A program made the translations under genes and the position numbers. The notes under the pieces are model-generated. The model was given only the letters and a program-made list of their open reading frames with translations. It searched no databases and was not told the DNA's origin. Shown here piece by piece: positions 34,240-42,462 of a DNA stretch of 46,159 nucleotides. Positions within the stretch are counted from its first letter, which is position 1; each line of letters begins with the position of its first letter. The DNA is from Candidatus Thiodiazotropha sp. (ex Monitilora ramsayi) (GTDB lineage: Bacteria; Pseudomonadota; Gammaproteobacteria; Chromatiales; Chromatiaceae), in NCBI GenBank assembly GCA_025655575.1, contig JAHXIP010000027.1, positions 1 to 46,159 on the forward strand, given 5' to 3'.

Positions 34240-34812
34240 TTATTTCTTGTTACCGTCGTAACTGACGAAGGTCGCGTAGGGCATGATACCTTTGATATTG
34301 CTTGCAGGTGAATGCTCCCGATGGTTCACCAGGTAGGCATTCAAGCGAGATTCAACTGCAGGTTTTTTCAAAAGCTCCCAACGTGTGCCGTCCTGAGCCA
34401 CATATAGCGTGTTACTTTCAGGGACCGTTTTCACTTCGGCCAGCTGTTGAGGTGCTTCTGCGCCTTGAGGATTGATCAGCTGTGGTGCGATCACAACTGC
34501 GGCGCCTGCCAGTGAAGCGGCGACCGCCAAACCGGTCAGTGTCCTTTTCCTGCTAGGCCTCTTCGTTTTCAATGCCGCGGGAGCCAGTACAACCGGCTCG
34601 TCCTCCAGTCGACGGCTGATCTCAGCAGCGAGCGAGGTACTGTAGAACGGGCCCATATCCCGACGCATGGCGTCACCAATCAGATGGTAGCTCGACCAGC
34701 TTCTCGTGCCATCATCACTCTGATACAACTTTTTGATTTCACCTGCAATTTCGCCTTGTGGCAGCTCATCGTCCACCAGTGCAGATAATCTTTCGTACTC
34801 TTGTTCAGTCAT
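34240..34812 (-). CDS. rseA: Anti-sigma-E factor RseA/MucA
   Basis: Membrane-spanning anti-sigma factor. The N-terminal domain (MTEQEYERLSALVDDELP...SSYHLIGDAMRRD) binds RpoE in the cytoplasm. One membrane segment follows (TLTGLAVAASLAGAAVVIAPQLI, about residues 91-113), then a periplasmic region that RseB protects and site-1 protease cuts. Length 190. It follows rpoE by 16 bases. Confidence 0.93.
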   Translation of the reverse strand: MTEQEYERLSALVDDELPQGEIAGEIKKLYQSDDGTRSWSSYHLIGDAMRRDMGPFYSTSLAAEISRRLEDEPVVLAPAALKTKRPSRKRTLTGLAVAASLAGAAVVIAPQLINPQGAEAPQQLAEVKTVPESNTLYVAQDGTRWELLKKPAVESRLNAYLVNHREHSPASNIKGIMPYATFVSYDGNKK

Positions 34813-34828
34813 TTTCAGATGCCTGATA

Positions 34829-35407
34829 TTAGGGTTTCAGTAACGGACTCAATTTCTTGTCGATTGCCTCTCGTGCCCGAAAAATACGGGATCGAACGGT
34901 GCCTACCGGACAGGACATGGCATTGGCAATCTCCTCATAACTCATGCCCTCGAGCTCGCGCAGGATGATAGCTGTGCGCAGATCTTCGGGCAGCTCGTCA
35001 ATGGCTTTCTGCACCGTCATCGAGATCTCATCGGTCAACACTAGGTTTTCCGGAGTATCTGTTTCCTTTAGACGTACACCGATATCCATTTGTTCAGCCG
35101 TTTCGGCCTCCACATCATCGGTCGGGGGTCGTCGCCCCTGGGCCACGAGATAGTTCTTTGCCGTGTTGATGGCGATTCGGTACAGCCAGGTATAGAACGC
35201 ACTGTCACCACGGAACTTGGGAAGCGCCCGATACGCTTTGATGAAGGCCTCTTGAGTCACATCCAAGACCTCGTGCGGATCTCGGATATAGCGGGAGATC
35301 AGATTGGTGATCTTCTGCTGGTATTTGAGTACCAGCAGGTCGAACGCCTTTTTATCACCCTGTTGAACTCTTACGACGAGTTCCTGATCTATCGCTCGCT
35401 CGCCCAT
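34829..35407 (-). CDS. rpoE: RNA polymerase sigma factor RpoE/AlgU
   Basis: Extracytoplasmic-function sigma factor for envelope stress. Region 2 contains DKKAFDLLVLKYQQKI and FYTWLYRIAINTAKNYL; region 4 contains ELEGMSYEEIANAMSCPVGTVRSRIFRAREAI. The frame is open to 35461, but a candidate sigma-E -10 element lies at 35454-35458, so translation must begin downstream. The ATG at 35407 (MGERAIDQELVVRVQQGDKKAFD) aligns with AlgU; the ATG at 35416 is close behind AGGAGG and remains possible. Confidence 0.94.
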   Translation of the reverse strand: MGERAIDQELVVRVQQGDKKAFDLLVLKYQQKITNLISRYIRDPHEVLDVTQEAFIKAYRALPKFRGDSAFYTWLYRIAINTAKNYLVAQGRRPPTDDVEAETAEQMDIGVRLKETDTPENLVLTDEISMTVQKAIDELPEDLRTAIILRELEGMSYEEIANAMSCPVGTVRSRIFRAREAIDKKLSPLLKP

Positions 35408-35453
35408 CCGGGCCATTACCTCCTCGCGACGGGCACATCCTGTGCACAGTCCC

Positions 35454-35480
35454 ATTGACAATCTGGTTGTAGAATAGTTC
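35454..35480 (-). promoter_or_regulatory. Candidate sigma-E autoregulatory promoter of rpoE
   Basis: On the minus strand GAACTA (35480-35475) and TCAAT (35458-35454) are separated by 16 bases, close to the RpoE/AlgU consensus GAACTT-N16-17-TCNAA. Transcription would begin near 35447, about 30-40 bases before the preferred rpoE start. It lies in the divergent gap with nadB. Confidence 0.5.
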
Positions 35481-35586
35481 TCACAATCCGCACTTCTATT
35501 GATATGGTTCTATAAAAGACCTTTTTGAGCTAGGATGCGGATGAAACTGATGCGCATTATCGCTGTAACTGACTGCCCCCGCAAAT

Positions 35587-37206
35587 ATGTCAACCAACCA
35601 TAACCACGATGTACTCATTATCGGCAGCGGCGCCGCCGGTCTAAGCCTCGCACTTCGTCTGGGTGAGCATCTGAAAATCGCCATAGTCGCCAAACGTGAG
35701 CTGGAAGAGACGAATACCTACTATGCCCAGGGTGGTATTTCTGCCGTACTCGATGCCACCGATAGTATTGCTTCCCATGTGCGCGATACCCTCGATGCCG
35801 GTGGTGGTCTCTGCCATGAAGAGACAGTGCAACTGGTGGTGGAAAACGGCCCACAGAATATCGAATGGCTGCTCCAGGGTGGCGTCAACTTCACCAAAGA
35901 CGACACTTCTGCCAGCAGTGGTGGCTTCCACCTCACCCGGGAAGGCGGACACTCTCACCGTCGAGTGATCCATGCAGCCGATGCCACCGGAAAAGAGGTC
36001 GAAACCACGCTGCAGTCACAGGTATTGAGCCGACCCAACATTGAGGTATTTGCCCACCATATCGCCATTGATCTGATTACCAGCGAAAAAGGCGAGGAGA
36101 AAAAGCAGAAGCGTTGTTACGGCGCCTATATGCTCAACCAGCAGAGCGACAAGGTGGAGACTTTCAGTGCCCGATTCGTGGTACTAGCCACTGGCGGCGC
36201 CAGTAAAGTCTATCTCTACACCAGCAATCCCGATGTCGCCACCGGTGACGGTATCGCCATGGCCTGGCGCGCCGGCTGCCGGGTTGCCAACATGGAATTC
36301 ATCCAGTTCCACCCCACCTGTCTCTATCACCCGGAGGCCAAGAGCTTTCTTATCTCCGAGGCGGTAAGAGGAGAAGGCGGCCAGTTAAAACTGCCCGACG
36401 GCACCCGCTTCATGGATCAGTTCGACCCCCGTGGTGAGCTGGCCCCCAGGGATGTCGTTGCCCATGCCATCGACCACGAGATGAAGCGTATTGGCGCCGA
36501 TTGCCTCTATCTTGATATCAGCCACAGACCCGCTGATTTTATCCAGGCGCACTTCCCCACCATCTACCAACGTTGTCTCGATTTCGGCATAGACATCACC
36601 GAACAAGCCATTCCTGTGGTACCCGCCGCTCACTATACCTGCGGCGGTGTGATGGCTGATCATCAGGCGCGGACTGATATCACCGGACTCTACGCGGTCG
36701 GAGAGATTGCCTACACCGGCCTGCATGGCGCCAACCGCATGGCCAGCAACTCATTGCTTGAGTGTCTGGTCTTTGCCGAACAGGCCGCCAAGGACATCCA
36801 TGCCCAAGATGCCGAAATCTCTATACCACCCACACTCCCACCCTGGGATGAGAGCCGGGTGACCGAACCGGATGAAGAGGTTGTGGTATCCCATAACTGG
36901 GACGAGCTGCGTCACTTCATGTGGGACTATGTCGGCATTGTGCGCAGTAACAAACGTCTGGAGCGGGCCAAACGTCGAGTCGATCTACTGCGGCGGGAAA
37001 TTGTCGAGTACTACAGTAACTTCCGTGTCAGTAATGATCTGCTGGAACTGAGAAACCTGGTCGAGGTGGCAGACCTGATTATCCGCTCCGCCATGAGCCG
37101 GCGCGAGAGCCGGGGGCTGCACTACACCATTGATTTCCCCTACAGCGATGATCGCGTACAGCAAAAACCCACGATATTGATACCGGACAGCTACAGTCCT
37201 TACTGA
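35587..37206 (+). CDS. nadB: L-aspartate oxidase
   Basis: FAD enzyme that oxidises aspartate to iminoaspartate, first step of NAD synthesis. The FAD-binding motif VLIIGSGAAGLSLALRL is at the N terminus. The blocks HSHRRVIHAAD, EFIQFHPTCLYHPEAKSFLISEAVRGEGG and HYTCGGVMADHQARTDITGLYAVGEIAYTGLHGANRMASNSLLE are diagnostic. Length 539 is normal. It is divergent from rpoE, a conserved arrangement, and its last bases overlap the convergent ygfX gene. Confidence 0.96.
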   Translation: MSTNHNHDVLIIGSGAAGLSLALRLGEHLKIAIVAKRELEETNTYYAQGGISAVLDATDSIASHVRDTLDAGGGLCHEETVQLVVENGPQNIEWLLQGGVNFTKDDTSASSGGFHLTREGGHSHRRVIHAADATGKEVETTLQSQVLSRPNIEVFAHHIAIDLITSEKGEEKKQKRCYGAYMLNQQSDKVETFSARFVVLATGGASKVYLYTSNPDVATGDGIAMAWRAGCRVANMEFIQFHPTCLYHPEAKSFLISEAVRGEGGQLKLPDGTRFMDQFDPRGELAPRDVVAHAIDHEMKRIGADCLYLDISHRPADFIQAHFPTIYQRCLDFGIDITEQAIPVVPAAHYTCGGVMADHQARTDITGLYAVGEIAYTGLHGANRMASNSLLECLVFAEQAAKDIHAQDAEISIPPTLPPWDESRVTEPDEEVVVSHNWDELRHFMWDYVGIVRSNKRLERAKRRVDLLRREIVEYYSNFRVSNDLLELRNLVEVADLIIRSAMSRRESRGLHYTIDFPYSDDRVQQKPTILIPDSYSPY

Positions 37207-37640
37207 TTAGTCCGGCTGAATCTCAACAGCACTCTCAACTGGCGCAATTCTGTTGACGAAAGCATATCTTGCCAAATCACAAAGTTCTCCATACGAAACT
37301 GGCGCTCAAGGTTAAAACGTAAAATCAGAACCCAGGGCGTCACCAGCGAATCGGCCCTGAGTGTCCCCCGCTTTTTTGTCCCATTCCCCATCGTCAGGTA
37401 AGCCGTACCATCCGATTCGAGTCTCACCTGTGTAATACGTTTTTGATGGGGCTTGATGAAACGTCGATAGCTATACCTTGCATGCAGCGCTACGGCGCTA
37501 AGTAGCAGCAAACGAGTTGTTGCTGTAAGTGGTGCTATCAATAAACCGGTTAACGCCAAAACATGAATGGCAGTAAGAAAGAGAATCAAGAGTCGGGAGC
37601 TACCCGGCCTGATGGCCATCCCTGGTAAATGACTTCGCAT
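37200..37640 (-). CDS. YgfX/CptA-like membrane protein
   Basis: A 146-residue inner-membrane protein with two close hydrophobic helices (RLLILFLTAIHVLALTGLLIAP, TTRLLLLSAVALHA) and a cytoplasmic domain (TQVRLESDGTAYLTMGNGTKKRGTL, FVIWQDMLSSTELRQLRVLLRF). This matches the YgfX family, normally paired with SdhE (YgfY). The ATG at 37640 has AAGGAGG eight bases upstream. SdhE is not adjacent here. Confidence 0.72.
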   Translation of the reverse strand: MRSHLPGMAIRPGSSRLLILFLTAIHVLALTGLLIAPLTATTRLLLLSAVALHARYSYRRFIKPHQKRITQVRLESDGTAYLTMGNGTKKRGTLRADSLVTPWVLILRFNLERQFRMENFVIWQDMLSSTELRQLRVLLRFSRTNQ

Positions 37641-37716
37641 ATCTGCTGCCTCCTTGCAGCTTTGGATCACATCCAACCGACACCGGGGGATACCCCGATG
37701 CCAGTCTCACAAAACA

Positions 37717-38340
37717 CTACTGGGGCCGTACCCGCTGTTGCTGATGACGTTGCTGGGCTGCGGAAAACTCCTCCGCCGAGACCACACCATCCCCATTGCT
37801 GTCGATATCTGAGAACGGTGGTGCATTGCGCAGGTTCCTCATCATGTATCCCTGTTGAGCTCGCTGCATAATGCGTTCTGTACGGGCCTTTTCCAGCTCT
37901 TCTTCATGCAGCACGCCGTCGCCATTCTGGTCGAAATCCTTAAAGTTCGGCATATTGCGCCCTGCTCGCGGTCCCATACCGGGCCCCCTGCCCATACCTG
38001 GACCCATGCCGGATCGCGCACCCGGCCCCATTCCCATGCCTTTACGATCCATGGCACGCTGGTTTTGTCCGGCAGACAACTCTGCAGGACTCAATACCTG
38101 GTCACCATTCAGATCAAAGGCATTAAAATCGGGCGGGTCCATGCGGCCTCTTCCTGGATAGTCCTGTCGTCTCTGGGCATGGACACTTTCGAACTCCTGT
38201 TGACTGATTGCACCATTGCCATCCAGGTCGAAACCACTAAAAGGCACAGGACCTCGTGTGGGTATGGGCTGTTGTGCGGAGACCATGCTCGTAAAAACAA
38301 CGAACACACCTAACAGCAGTGAACGTTTAAGCATCTTCAT
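37717..38340 (-). CDS. Secreted EF-hand calcium-binding protein
   Basis: A signal peptide (MKMLKRSLLLGVFVVFTSMVSAQ) is followed by four EF-hand loops: DLDGNGAISQQEF, DLNGDQVLSPAEL, DQNGDGVLHEEEL and DSNGDGVVSAEEF. Pairs one-two and three-four are separated by a Gly/Met/Pro/Arg-rich linker (GMGMGPGARSGMGPGM and continuing). The protein should bind calcium in the periplasm or outside the cell. The ATG at 38340 has AGAGG upstream. It follows the histidine kinase gene on the same strand and has its own TTCAG repeat site upstream. Confidence 0.85.
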   Translation of the reverse strand: MKMLKRSLLLGVFVVFTSMVSAQQPIPTRGPVPFSGFDLDGNGAISQQEFESVHAQRRQDYPGRGRMDPPDFNAFDLNGDQVLSPAELSAGQNQRAMDRKGMGMGPGARSGMGPGMGRGPGMGPRAGRNMPNFKDFDQNGDGVLHEEELEKARTERIMQRAQQGYMMRNLRNAPPFSDIDSNGDGVVSAEEFSAAQQRHQQQRVRPQ

Positions 38341-38449
38341 TATCTGGATCCTCTCATTAGACAGTATCACTGCACCACTCCCTGACACTTCATACTGAAC
38401 ACCGGATTTGCTTCCCTGCTTCGCTCTATTATCAGTCTAGTGAGAAGAC

Positions 38450-38465
38450 CTGAACTCTTGCTGAA
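38450..38465 (-). promoter_or_regulatory. TTCAG direct-repeat operator upstream of the EF-hand gene
   Basis: On the minus strand the site reads TTCAGCAAGAGTTCAG: two identical pentamers at 11-base periodicity. The same pattern occurs upstream of the b561 and SHP genes. It lies 110 bases ahead of the EF-hand start, just beyond the histidine kinase stop, and probably binds the OmpR-type regulator encoded nearby. Confidence 0.55.
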
Positions 38466-38480
38466 AACACCCTGTAAAAA

Positions 38481-39821
38481 CTACTGTCCACTGATTGAAA
38501 CCGTAACGCGAAGCCCGCCGAGATCCGGTGAGCGATCAAATTCAATGCCGCCGCCATAGAGCTTGGCGATGTCCATGGCGATGGAGAGACCCAAACCATG
38601 ACCTTCGACACTCTCATCGAGCCGGCTGCCACGCTGCGCCAGGGCTGACAACTGTTGATCAGAAAGTCCCTCACCATCATCTTCCACAAGAATACGGATC
38701 ATCGAATCACCGGCGATTGTTATCCGAATCTGGCCAGTTGCCCATTTGAAAGCGTTATCCAATAGATTACCAATCAGCTCGAACATATCCTCCCGGTCTC
38801 CGAACAGGGTCTGTTCTTCTTCTATCTGCTGCTCAACCTCAATGTCGCGATCCTGATGTATCTGCTTCACCACGGCGACTAGATCACTCAAATCCTGTTG
38901 GGGATCGAAACGCTGGCTGGGTGCTCCCATGCCTGCCATACGCGCACGCTTCAGTTCTCTTTCGATCAACAGCTGTATGCGCCTTGCCTGTGCGGCGGAC
39001 TGTTCACCTTCACCCTGTTCCTCCTGCGCCGACAGCCGATCAAAGAAGCGAATCAGCAGATTCAGCGGTCCCTTCAGCGCATGCGCCAGATTACCCAATG
39101 CATTGCGTGATCGTTCGTTGCGTTGCGTCAACAGGGTGAGTAGATGGTTCACCTCCTGTACCAATGGTCTGATTTCCGTGGGCACATCTTCACTGATCTT
39201 CTGTCCACCCGTCTCTGCAAGCTGTTTGATCTCCTGTCGAAGAGGCTCCAGTCGTCGGAAAGAGCGACGCACGACCCAGTGTTGCAAAAACAGCAGCAGA
39301 GCCAGCCCAACCAGAGAGAGCAGTGCAAAGTTGAGGAGAAACTCTCCTCTCTGCTGCGCTATCGGGGTGACATCCTCAGCCACTGCGATTGTCAGCTCAA
39401 TACCCTGCTTGCTGAAACCGCTGGCACGAACCAGGAGCTTCTGCCCATTCGGACCGTCGAGATGGAATCGCCGCTGCTCACCCGTGGTGAGTTGCGGTAT
39501 CTCCAGCTTGAAATCCCACAGAGAACGGGAGACCGTCTCGCGACCCTGCTGGGTACGAATTACAAAGTAGTGGCCTGAAAAGGGTTGCAGATAGACCTGG
39601 TTGATCCGTGCGGGACGAATTTTGAATTTGTGGGGCGTGATCATCAGAGATCCCAGCAGGGCCTCCGCATCATGCTCCAGTCTGGAGGCGATAAAATCCT
39701 CCGTCATCGATTGCAGGAACCGGCTTCCCATGAGCCAAAGGACCAACATCAACAGGACCAGGCTCAAGGCCAGCCCCAGGTGTAGCCGCTTTTCGAGGGA
39801 GTTAACCTGAAACGCCGACAT
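38481..39821 (-). CDS. PhoQ-type sensor histidine kinase
   Basis: Inner-membrane sensor of 446 residues. Membrane helices at about 14-32 and 162-181 enclose a periplasmic sensor domain of ~130 residues. A HAMP-like linker leads to the phospho-acceptor His247 in NLAHALKGPLNLL. ATP-binding blocks are LIGNLLDNAFKWA, DDGEGLS and GHGLGLSIAMDIAKLYGG. It overlaps the response regulator by 20 bases. The signal is unknown; the operon suggests a redox, NO or metal stimulus. Confidence 0.92.
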   Translation of the reverse strand: MSAFQVNSLEKRLHLGLALSLVLLMLVLWLMGSRFLQSMTEDFIASRLEHDAEALLGSLMITPHKFKIRPARINQVYLQPFSGHYFVIRTQQGRETVSRSLWDFKLEIPQLTTGEQRRFHLDGPNGQKLLVRASGFSKQGIELTIAVAEDVTPIAQQRGEFLLNFALLSLVGLALLLFLQHWVVRRSFRRLEPLRQEIKQLAETGGQKISEDVPTEIRPLVQEVNHLLTLLTQRNERSRNALGNLAHALKGPLNLLIRFFDRLSAQEEQGEGEQSAAQARRIQLLIERELKRARMAGMGAPSQRFDPQQDLSDLVAVVKQIHQDRDIEVEQQIEEEQTLFGDREDMFELIGNLLDNAFKWATGQIRITIAGDSMIRILVEDDGEGLSDQQLSALAQRGSRLDESVEGHGLGLSIAMDIAKLYGGGIEFDRSPDLGGLRVTVSISGQ

Positions 39822-40470
39822 AGAGGTAGCCCTGTCCCCTTCGGGTTTCTACAGCCCCCTTACCCAGTTTTTCCCGCAGACGACGGATGTAGACCTCGAT
39901 CAGATTGCTGTCCCGATCAAAGTCCTGCTCGTAGACATGCTCGATGAGGCGGGTTTTAGAAAGTATCTTTCCCCTATTGAGCATGAAATAACGTAACAAA
40001 CGGAATTCCGTCCCTGTCAGGTCATGTCTTTCGCCGGACGGCAGAATCACCTGTTGTAGATCCTCGTCGAGCTTAAGCCCACCCGACTCTAGCATCTGCC
40101 CGACCACCTCATGGCTGCGTCGAACCAACGCCTGCAGACGAGCGATCAATTCCTCAACGTGAAAGGGTTTACCGAGATAGTCGTCAGCACCGGCCTTGAA
40201 ACCGGCCACTTTCTCATGCCAGGCATCCCTGGCGGTCAGGATGATGACCGGTGTGCGATTCCCGCTTGAGCGCCATTGACCGAGCACCTCCAATCCGGGC
40301 TTCTCGGGCAGACCGAGATCCAGCACGATCAAATCGTAACTGATCTCGTTGCCCATGAACTCCCCGTCTCTTCCGTTTTCGGCCAGATCGACAGCGTAGC
40401 CCTGTTGTTCCAGGTCCGCCTTTAATGAGCGGGAGAGCAACGGGTCATCTTCCACCAGCAACAATCGCAA
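39802..40470 (-). CDS. OmpR/PhoP-family response regulator
   Basis: A receiver domain with phospho-acceptor Asp51 (LIVLDLGLP) and conserved Lys in LGKPF is joined to a winged-helix DNA-binding domain (LTGTEFRLLRYFMLNRGKILSKTRLIEHVYEQDFDRDSNLIEVYIRRLREKL). The start is a TTG with GGAGG eight bases upstream; no ATG fits. It partners the downstream kinase and probably binds the TTCAG repeats found in this region. Confidence 0.93.
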   Translation of the reverse strand: MRLLLVEDDPLLSRSLKADLEQQGYAVDLAENGRDGEFMGNEISYDLIVLDLGLPEKPGLEVLGQWRSSGNRTPVIILTARDAWHEKVAGFKAGADDYLGKPFHVEELIARLQALVRRSHEVVGQMLESGGLKLDEDLQQVILPSGERHDLTGTEFRLLRYFMLNRGKILSKTRLIEHVYEQDFDRDSNLIEVYIRRLREKLGKGAVETRRGQGYLYVGVSG

Positions 40471-40473
40471 GTC

Positions 40474-40773
40474 TCAATCCTCCAACTCACGTTCGACCAA
40501 CTCTCCCGTCACCGCATCAATCTTGAGTTCCCAGACCATACCTTCTTTATCCAGCAGCTCGATCTCGTAAATCATGCGGTCGTCGTCCTCTTCCAGTTCC
40601 ACCTCGAGCACGTTCCCGGGCTGTACACTCTTAACCTGCTCAAGAATGGCCTCCAGTGGCTGAATCTTACCCTCGGCCACCAGCCGCCTGGCCTCAAGAT
40701 AGCCATCATCAGCCAGCACGACACTGACCAGCAGCAGTCCGACAGAAAAAATGGCAGTGGCAGTGCGTTTCAT
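40474..40773 (-). CDS. Periplasmic PepSY domain protein
   Basis: A 99-residue protein with signal peptide (IFSVGLLLVSVVLA) and a PepSY domain: ARRLVAEGKIQPLEAILEQVK, VLEVELEEDDDRMIYEIELLDKEGMVWELKIDAVTGELVERE. PepSY proteins often accompany two-component systems of this type and may inhibit proteases or tune the sensor. It lies four bases before the response regulator. Confidence 0.88.
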   Translation of the reverse strand: MKRTATAIFSVGLLLVSVVLADDGYLEARRLVAEGKIQPLEAILEQVKSVQPGNVLEVELEEDDDRMIYEIELLDKEGMVWELKIDAVTGELVERELED

Positions 40774-40788
40774 CAGAAAATCCGCTTA

Positions 40789-41400
40789 TCAATCATCCCA
40801 GCGGCCGATACCGGGGATCCGTATCTCATCATCATCGTAAGAACCCTGCATGGCTCGCGTATGACAACTGTCGCAGTTCGAAAAAGCAATCTTCTCACCT
40901 TTGTTCACCAGTATACGCGGGGGTATCTCTCTGTGCTCATGACGGAAAAAAGCGGTCTCCGTAATGCGGTCGGTCTCAGGAGTATACCGCATGGACCACA
41001 TGACCTTGTTGGGAATCTCACGATTCACATTACCCGCGGAATTGTTTGTGAGGTAATCCAGAATCTGCTGGCCATCCTGATCGGAAAGCTCCGCATTCTC
41101 ACCGAAGTGATCATCCAGTCCCTGCATGATTTGAACCCATGAAGCAGCCGGCAGGAATCCGGGCTGGAAGGGGAAATGACAACTCCCGCACTCTTCTGTG
41201 TAGAGACCGCTCTCCTCTGTCTTGAATGCTATAGCGTCGTCATGCTTAAACCATTTACTGAAAAATCCTTCTTCATGTTCCGACTCATATTCACGCTCAT
41301 ACTCATGCTCATCCTCGCCACGATCGGCAAAAACCAGACCGGCACCCACCAACATCGTGACCGATAGCGGTACGACCCATAAAATTGCTCTTTTCTTCAT
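40789..41400 (-). CDS. Diheme cytochrome c (DHC)
   Basis: A signal peptide (to about residue 25) leads to a Glu/His/Tyr-rich acidic stretch (26-45). Two haem-binding motifs follow, CGSCH (71-75) and CDSCH (176-180). The protein is the usual electron donor or partner of SHP. The ATG at 41400 has GGGAG eight bases upstream; a longer frame to 41496 overlaps the SHP gene and lacks a signal. Length 203. Confidence 0.88.
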   Translation of the reverse strand: MKKRAILWVVPLSVTMLVGAGLVFADRGEDEHEYEREYESEHEEGFFSKWFKHDDAIAFKTEESGLYTEECGSCHFPFQPGFLPAASWVQIMQGLDDHFGENAELSDQDGQQILDYLTNNSAGNVNREIPNKVMWSMRYTPETDRITETAFFRHEHREIPPRILVNKGEKIAFSNCDSCHTRAMQGSYDDDEIRIPGIGRWDD

Positions 41401-41426
41401 CAGATACGCTCCCAATATTCCACTCA

Positions 41427-41825
41427 TTACTGTTGCTGCATGTAAACAAGAAAATCGCCCTTCTCCTGGGGGGTGCACTCGCGCCCCAGCGTCCACTTGC
41501 AGTTACGTTTAAACCATTTCTCAATTTTCGCCTCATCGGTCAGCCGCTTCGGGTTGACGGAAGGCGCAATCGGCTCGATCTTCTTCCCCGTCTTGGCATG
41601 CTTGCCGACCTGGGTCAGATTATTGGTGTGACAGTCGCTACAACTTCTCTCTTTGCCGTTCTTGCGATGCCTGTTGACCTGCTTCCAACGTGTTTCTCCC
41701 TGTGCCGCGGAAAATTCATTGCCTCCAATCTTCTGATAACTATCAAGTAGTGTCTCTACAGGCCCGGCCTGGGCCAAGAGAGGCAACATCAGGCATAGCC
41801 CCACAACGAATCTCAACTTATTCAT
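41427..41825 (-). CDS. SHP-type monohaem cytochrome c (DUF1924)
   Basis: Sphaeroides haem protein family: a high-spin c-type haem that can bind oxygen or NO. A signal peptide (to about 20) precedes CSDCH (62-66). The characteristic SHP region has Asn108 directly before Cys109, with Cys117 eight residues on. In the known SHP an Asn next to a disulfide Cys is the labile axial ligand about 41 residues after the haem His; here the distance is 42. Length 132. GGAGA stands ahead of the ATG. Confidence 0.88.
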   Translation of the reverse strand: MNKLRFVVGLCLMLPLLAQAGPVETLLDSYQKIGGNEFSAAQGETRWKQVNRHRKNGKERSCSDCHTNNLTQVGKHAKTGKKIEPIAPSVNPKRLTDEAKIEKWFKRNCKWTLGRECTPQEKGDFLVYMQQQ

Positions 41826-41874
41826 CCTTCAACTCTCCTATCTTTTGTCTTTGTAGATAGCCTAATCGCATGTT

Positions 41875-41890
41875 CTGAACTCAAGCTGAA
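41875..41890 (-). promoter_or_regulatory. TTCAG direct-repeat operator upstream of the SHP gene
   Basis: On the minus strand the site reads TTCAGCTTGAGTTCAG, two pentamers 11 bases apart, 50 bases before the SHP start codon. The b561 gene upstream has a matching site at exactly the same distance. This suggests an internal promoter in the operon driven by the neighbouring OmpR-type regulator. Confidence 0.6.
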
Positions 41891-41898
41891 AATCATCT

Positions 41899-42462
41899 TC
41901 ATGCCCGCTTCGTACCCGTAAGCATGGAGCGAACTAGATTTTCCTTGTGCACCAGCGACTCAAAGATCACACCACCCACATGAACGACAACCAGCAGCAG
42001 CGTGAAATTGGCAAAGAACTCATGTAATTCCTCAAACCATTCGCTGCCATATCCGAAATTTGATGGGAGCATGTCTGACAGCGGTCCCATGCCGACAGCG
42101 CCATAGGCCAGCATGCCGGTAAACGTGGTGATCAATAGGGACAGCAGCAAAGCGACGATCATTGCGCCCCCTGCCGGATTGTGGCCGATATAGCGCTTGG
42201 CCTTCAGTGTCGTGAGATCCTTTAAATAGCCGATCACCTTGGACGGCGTTTTGACGAAATCAGTGAAACGGGCGTATCGAGGACCGATCAGACCCCAGAA
42301 AAGCCGGAACAGCAGCAGGCCTGCGATCAGGTAACCCGCATAGCTGTGCAGCGTCATCCAGTCATCCTCAGTAACCCAGGTGATGAGGAATGCACCCACC
42401 AGCGTCCAGTGAAACAGTCTCACTAGAGGGTCCCAGACATTGATTTCTGATTGTTTTCCCAT
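41899..42462 (-). CDS. Cytochrome b561-type membrane protein
   Basis: A four-helix di-haem membrane protein of 187 residues. Candidate haem-ligand histidines are in RLFHWTLVGAFLITW, TLHSYAGYLIAGLLLFRL and LLLVVVHVGGVIFESLVH. It would pass quinol electrons to the periplasmic DHC and SHP cytochromes encoded directly downstream. GGGAG precedes the ATG. First gene of the b561-SHP-DHC-PepSY-regulator-kinase run. Confidence 0.9.
   Translation of the reverse strand: MGKQSEINVWDPLVRLFHWTLVGAFLITWVTEDDWMTLHSYAGYLIAGLLLFRLFWGLIGPRYARFTDFVKTPSKVIGYLKDLTTLKAKRYIGHNPAGGAMIVALLLSLLITTFTGMLAYGAVGMGPLSDMLPSNFGYGSEWFEELHEFFANFTLLLVVVHVGGVIFESLVHKENLVRSMLTGTKRA

Noticed and set aside
35408..35461. Longer rpoE start giving an N-terminal CTGC motif
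   Set aside because: The extension covers a likely sigma-E -10 element and has no counterpart in AlgU; it is probably not translated.
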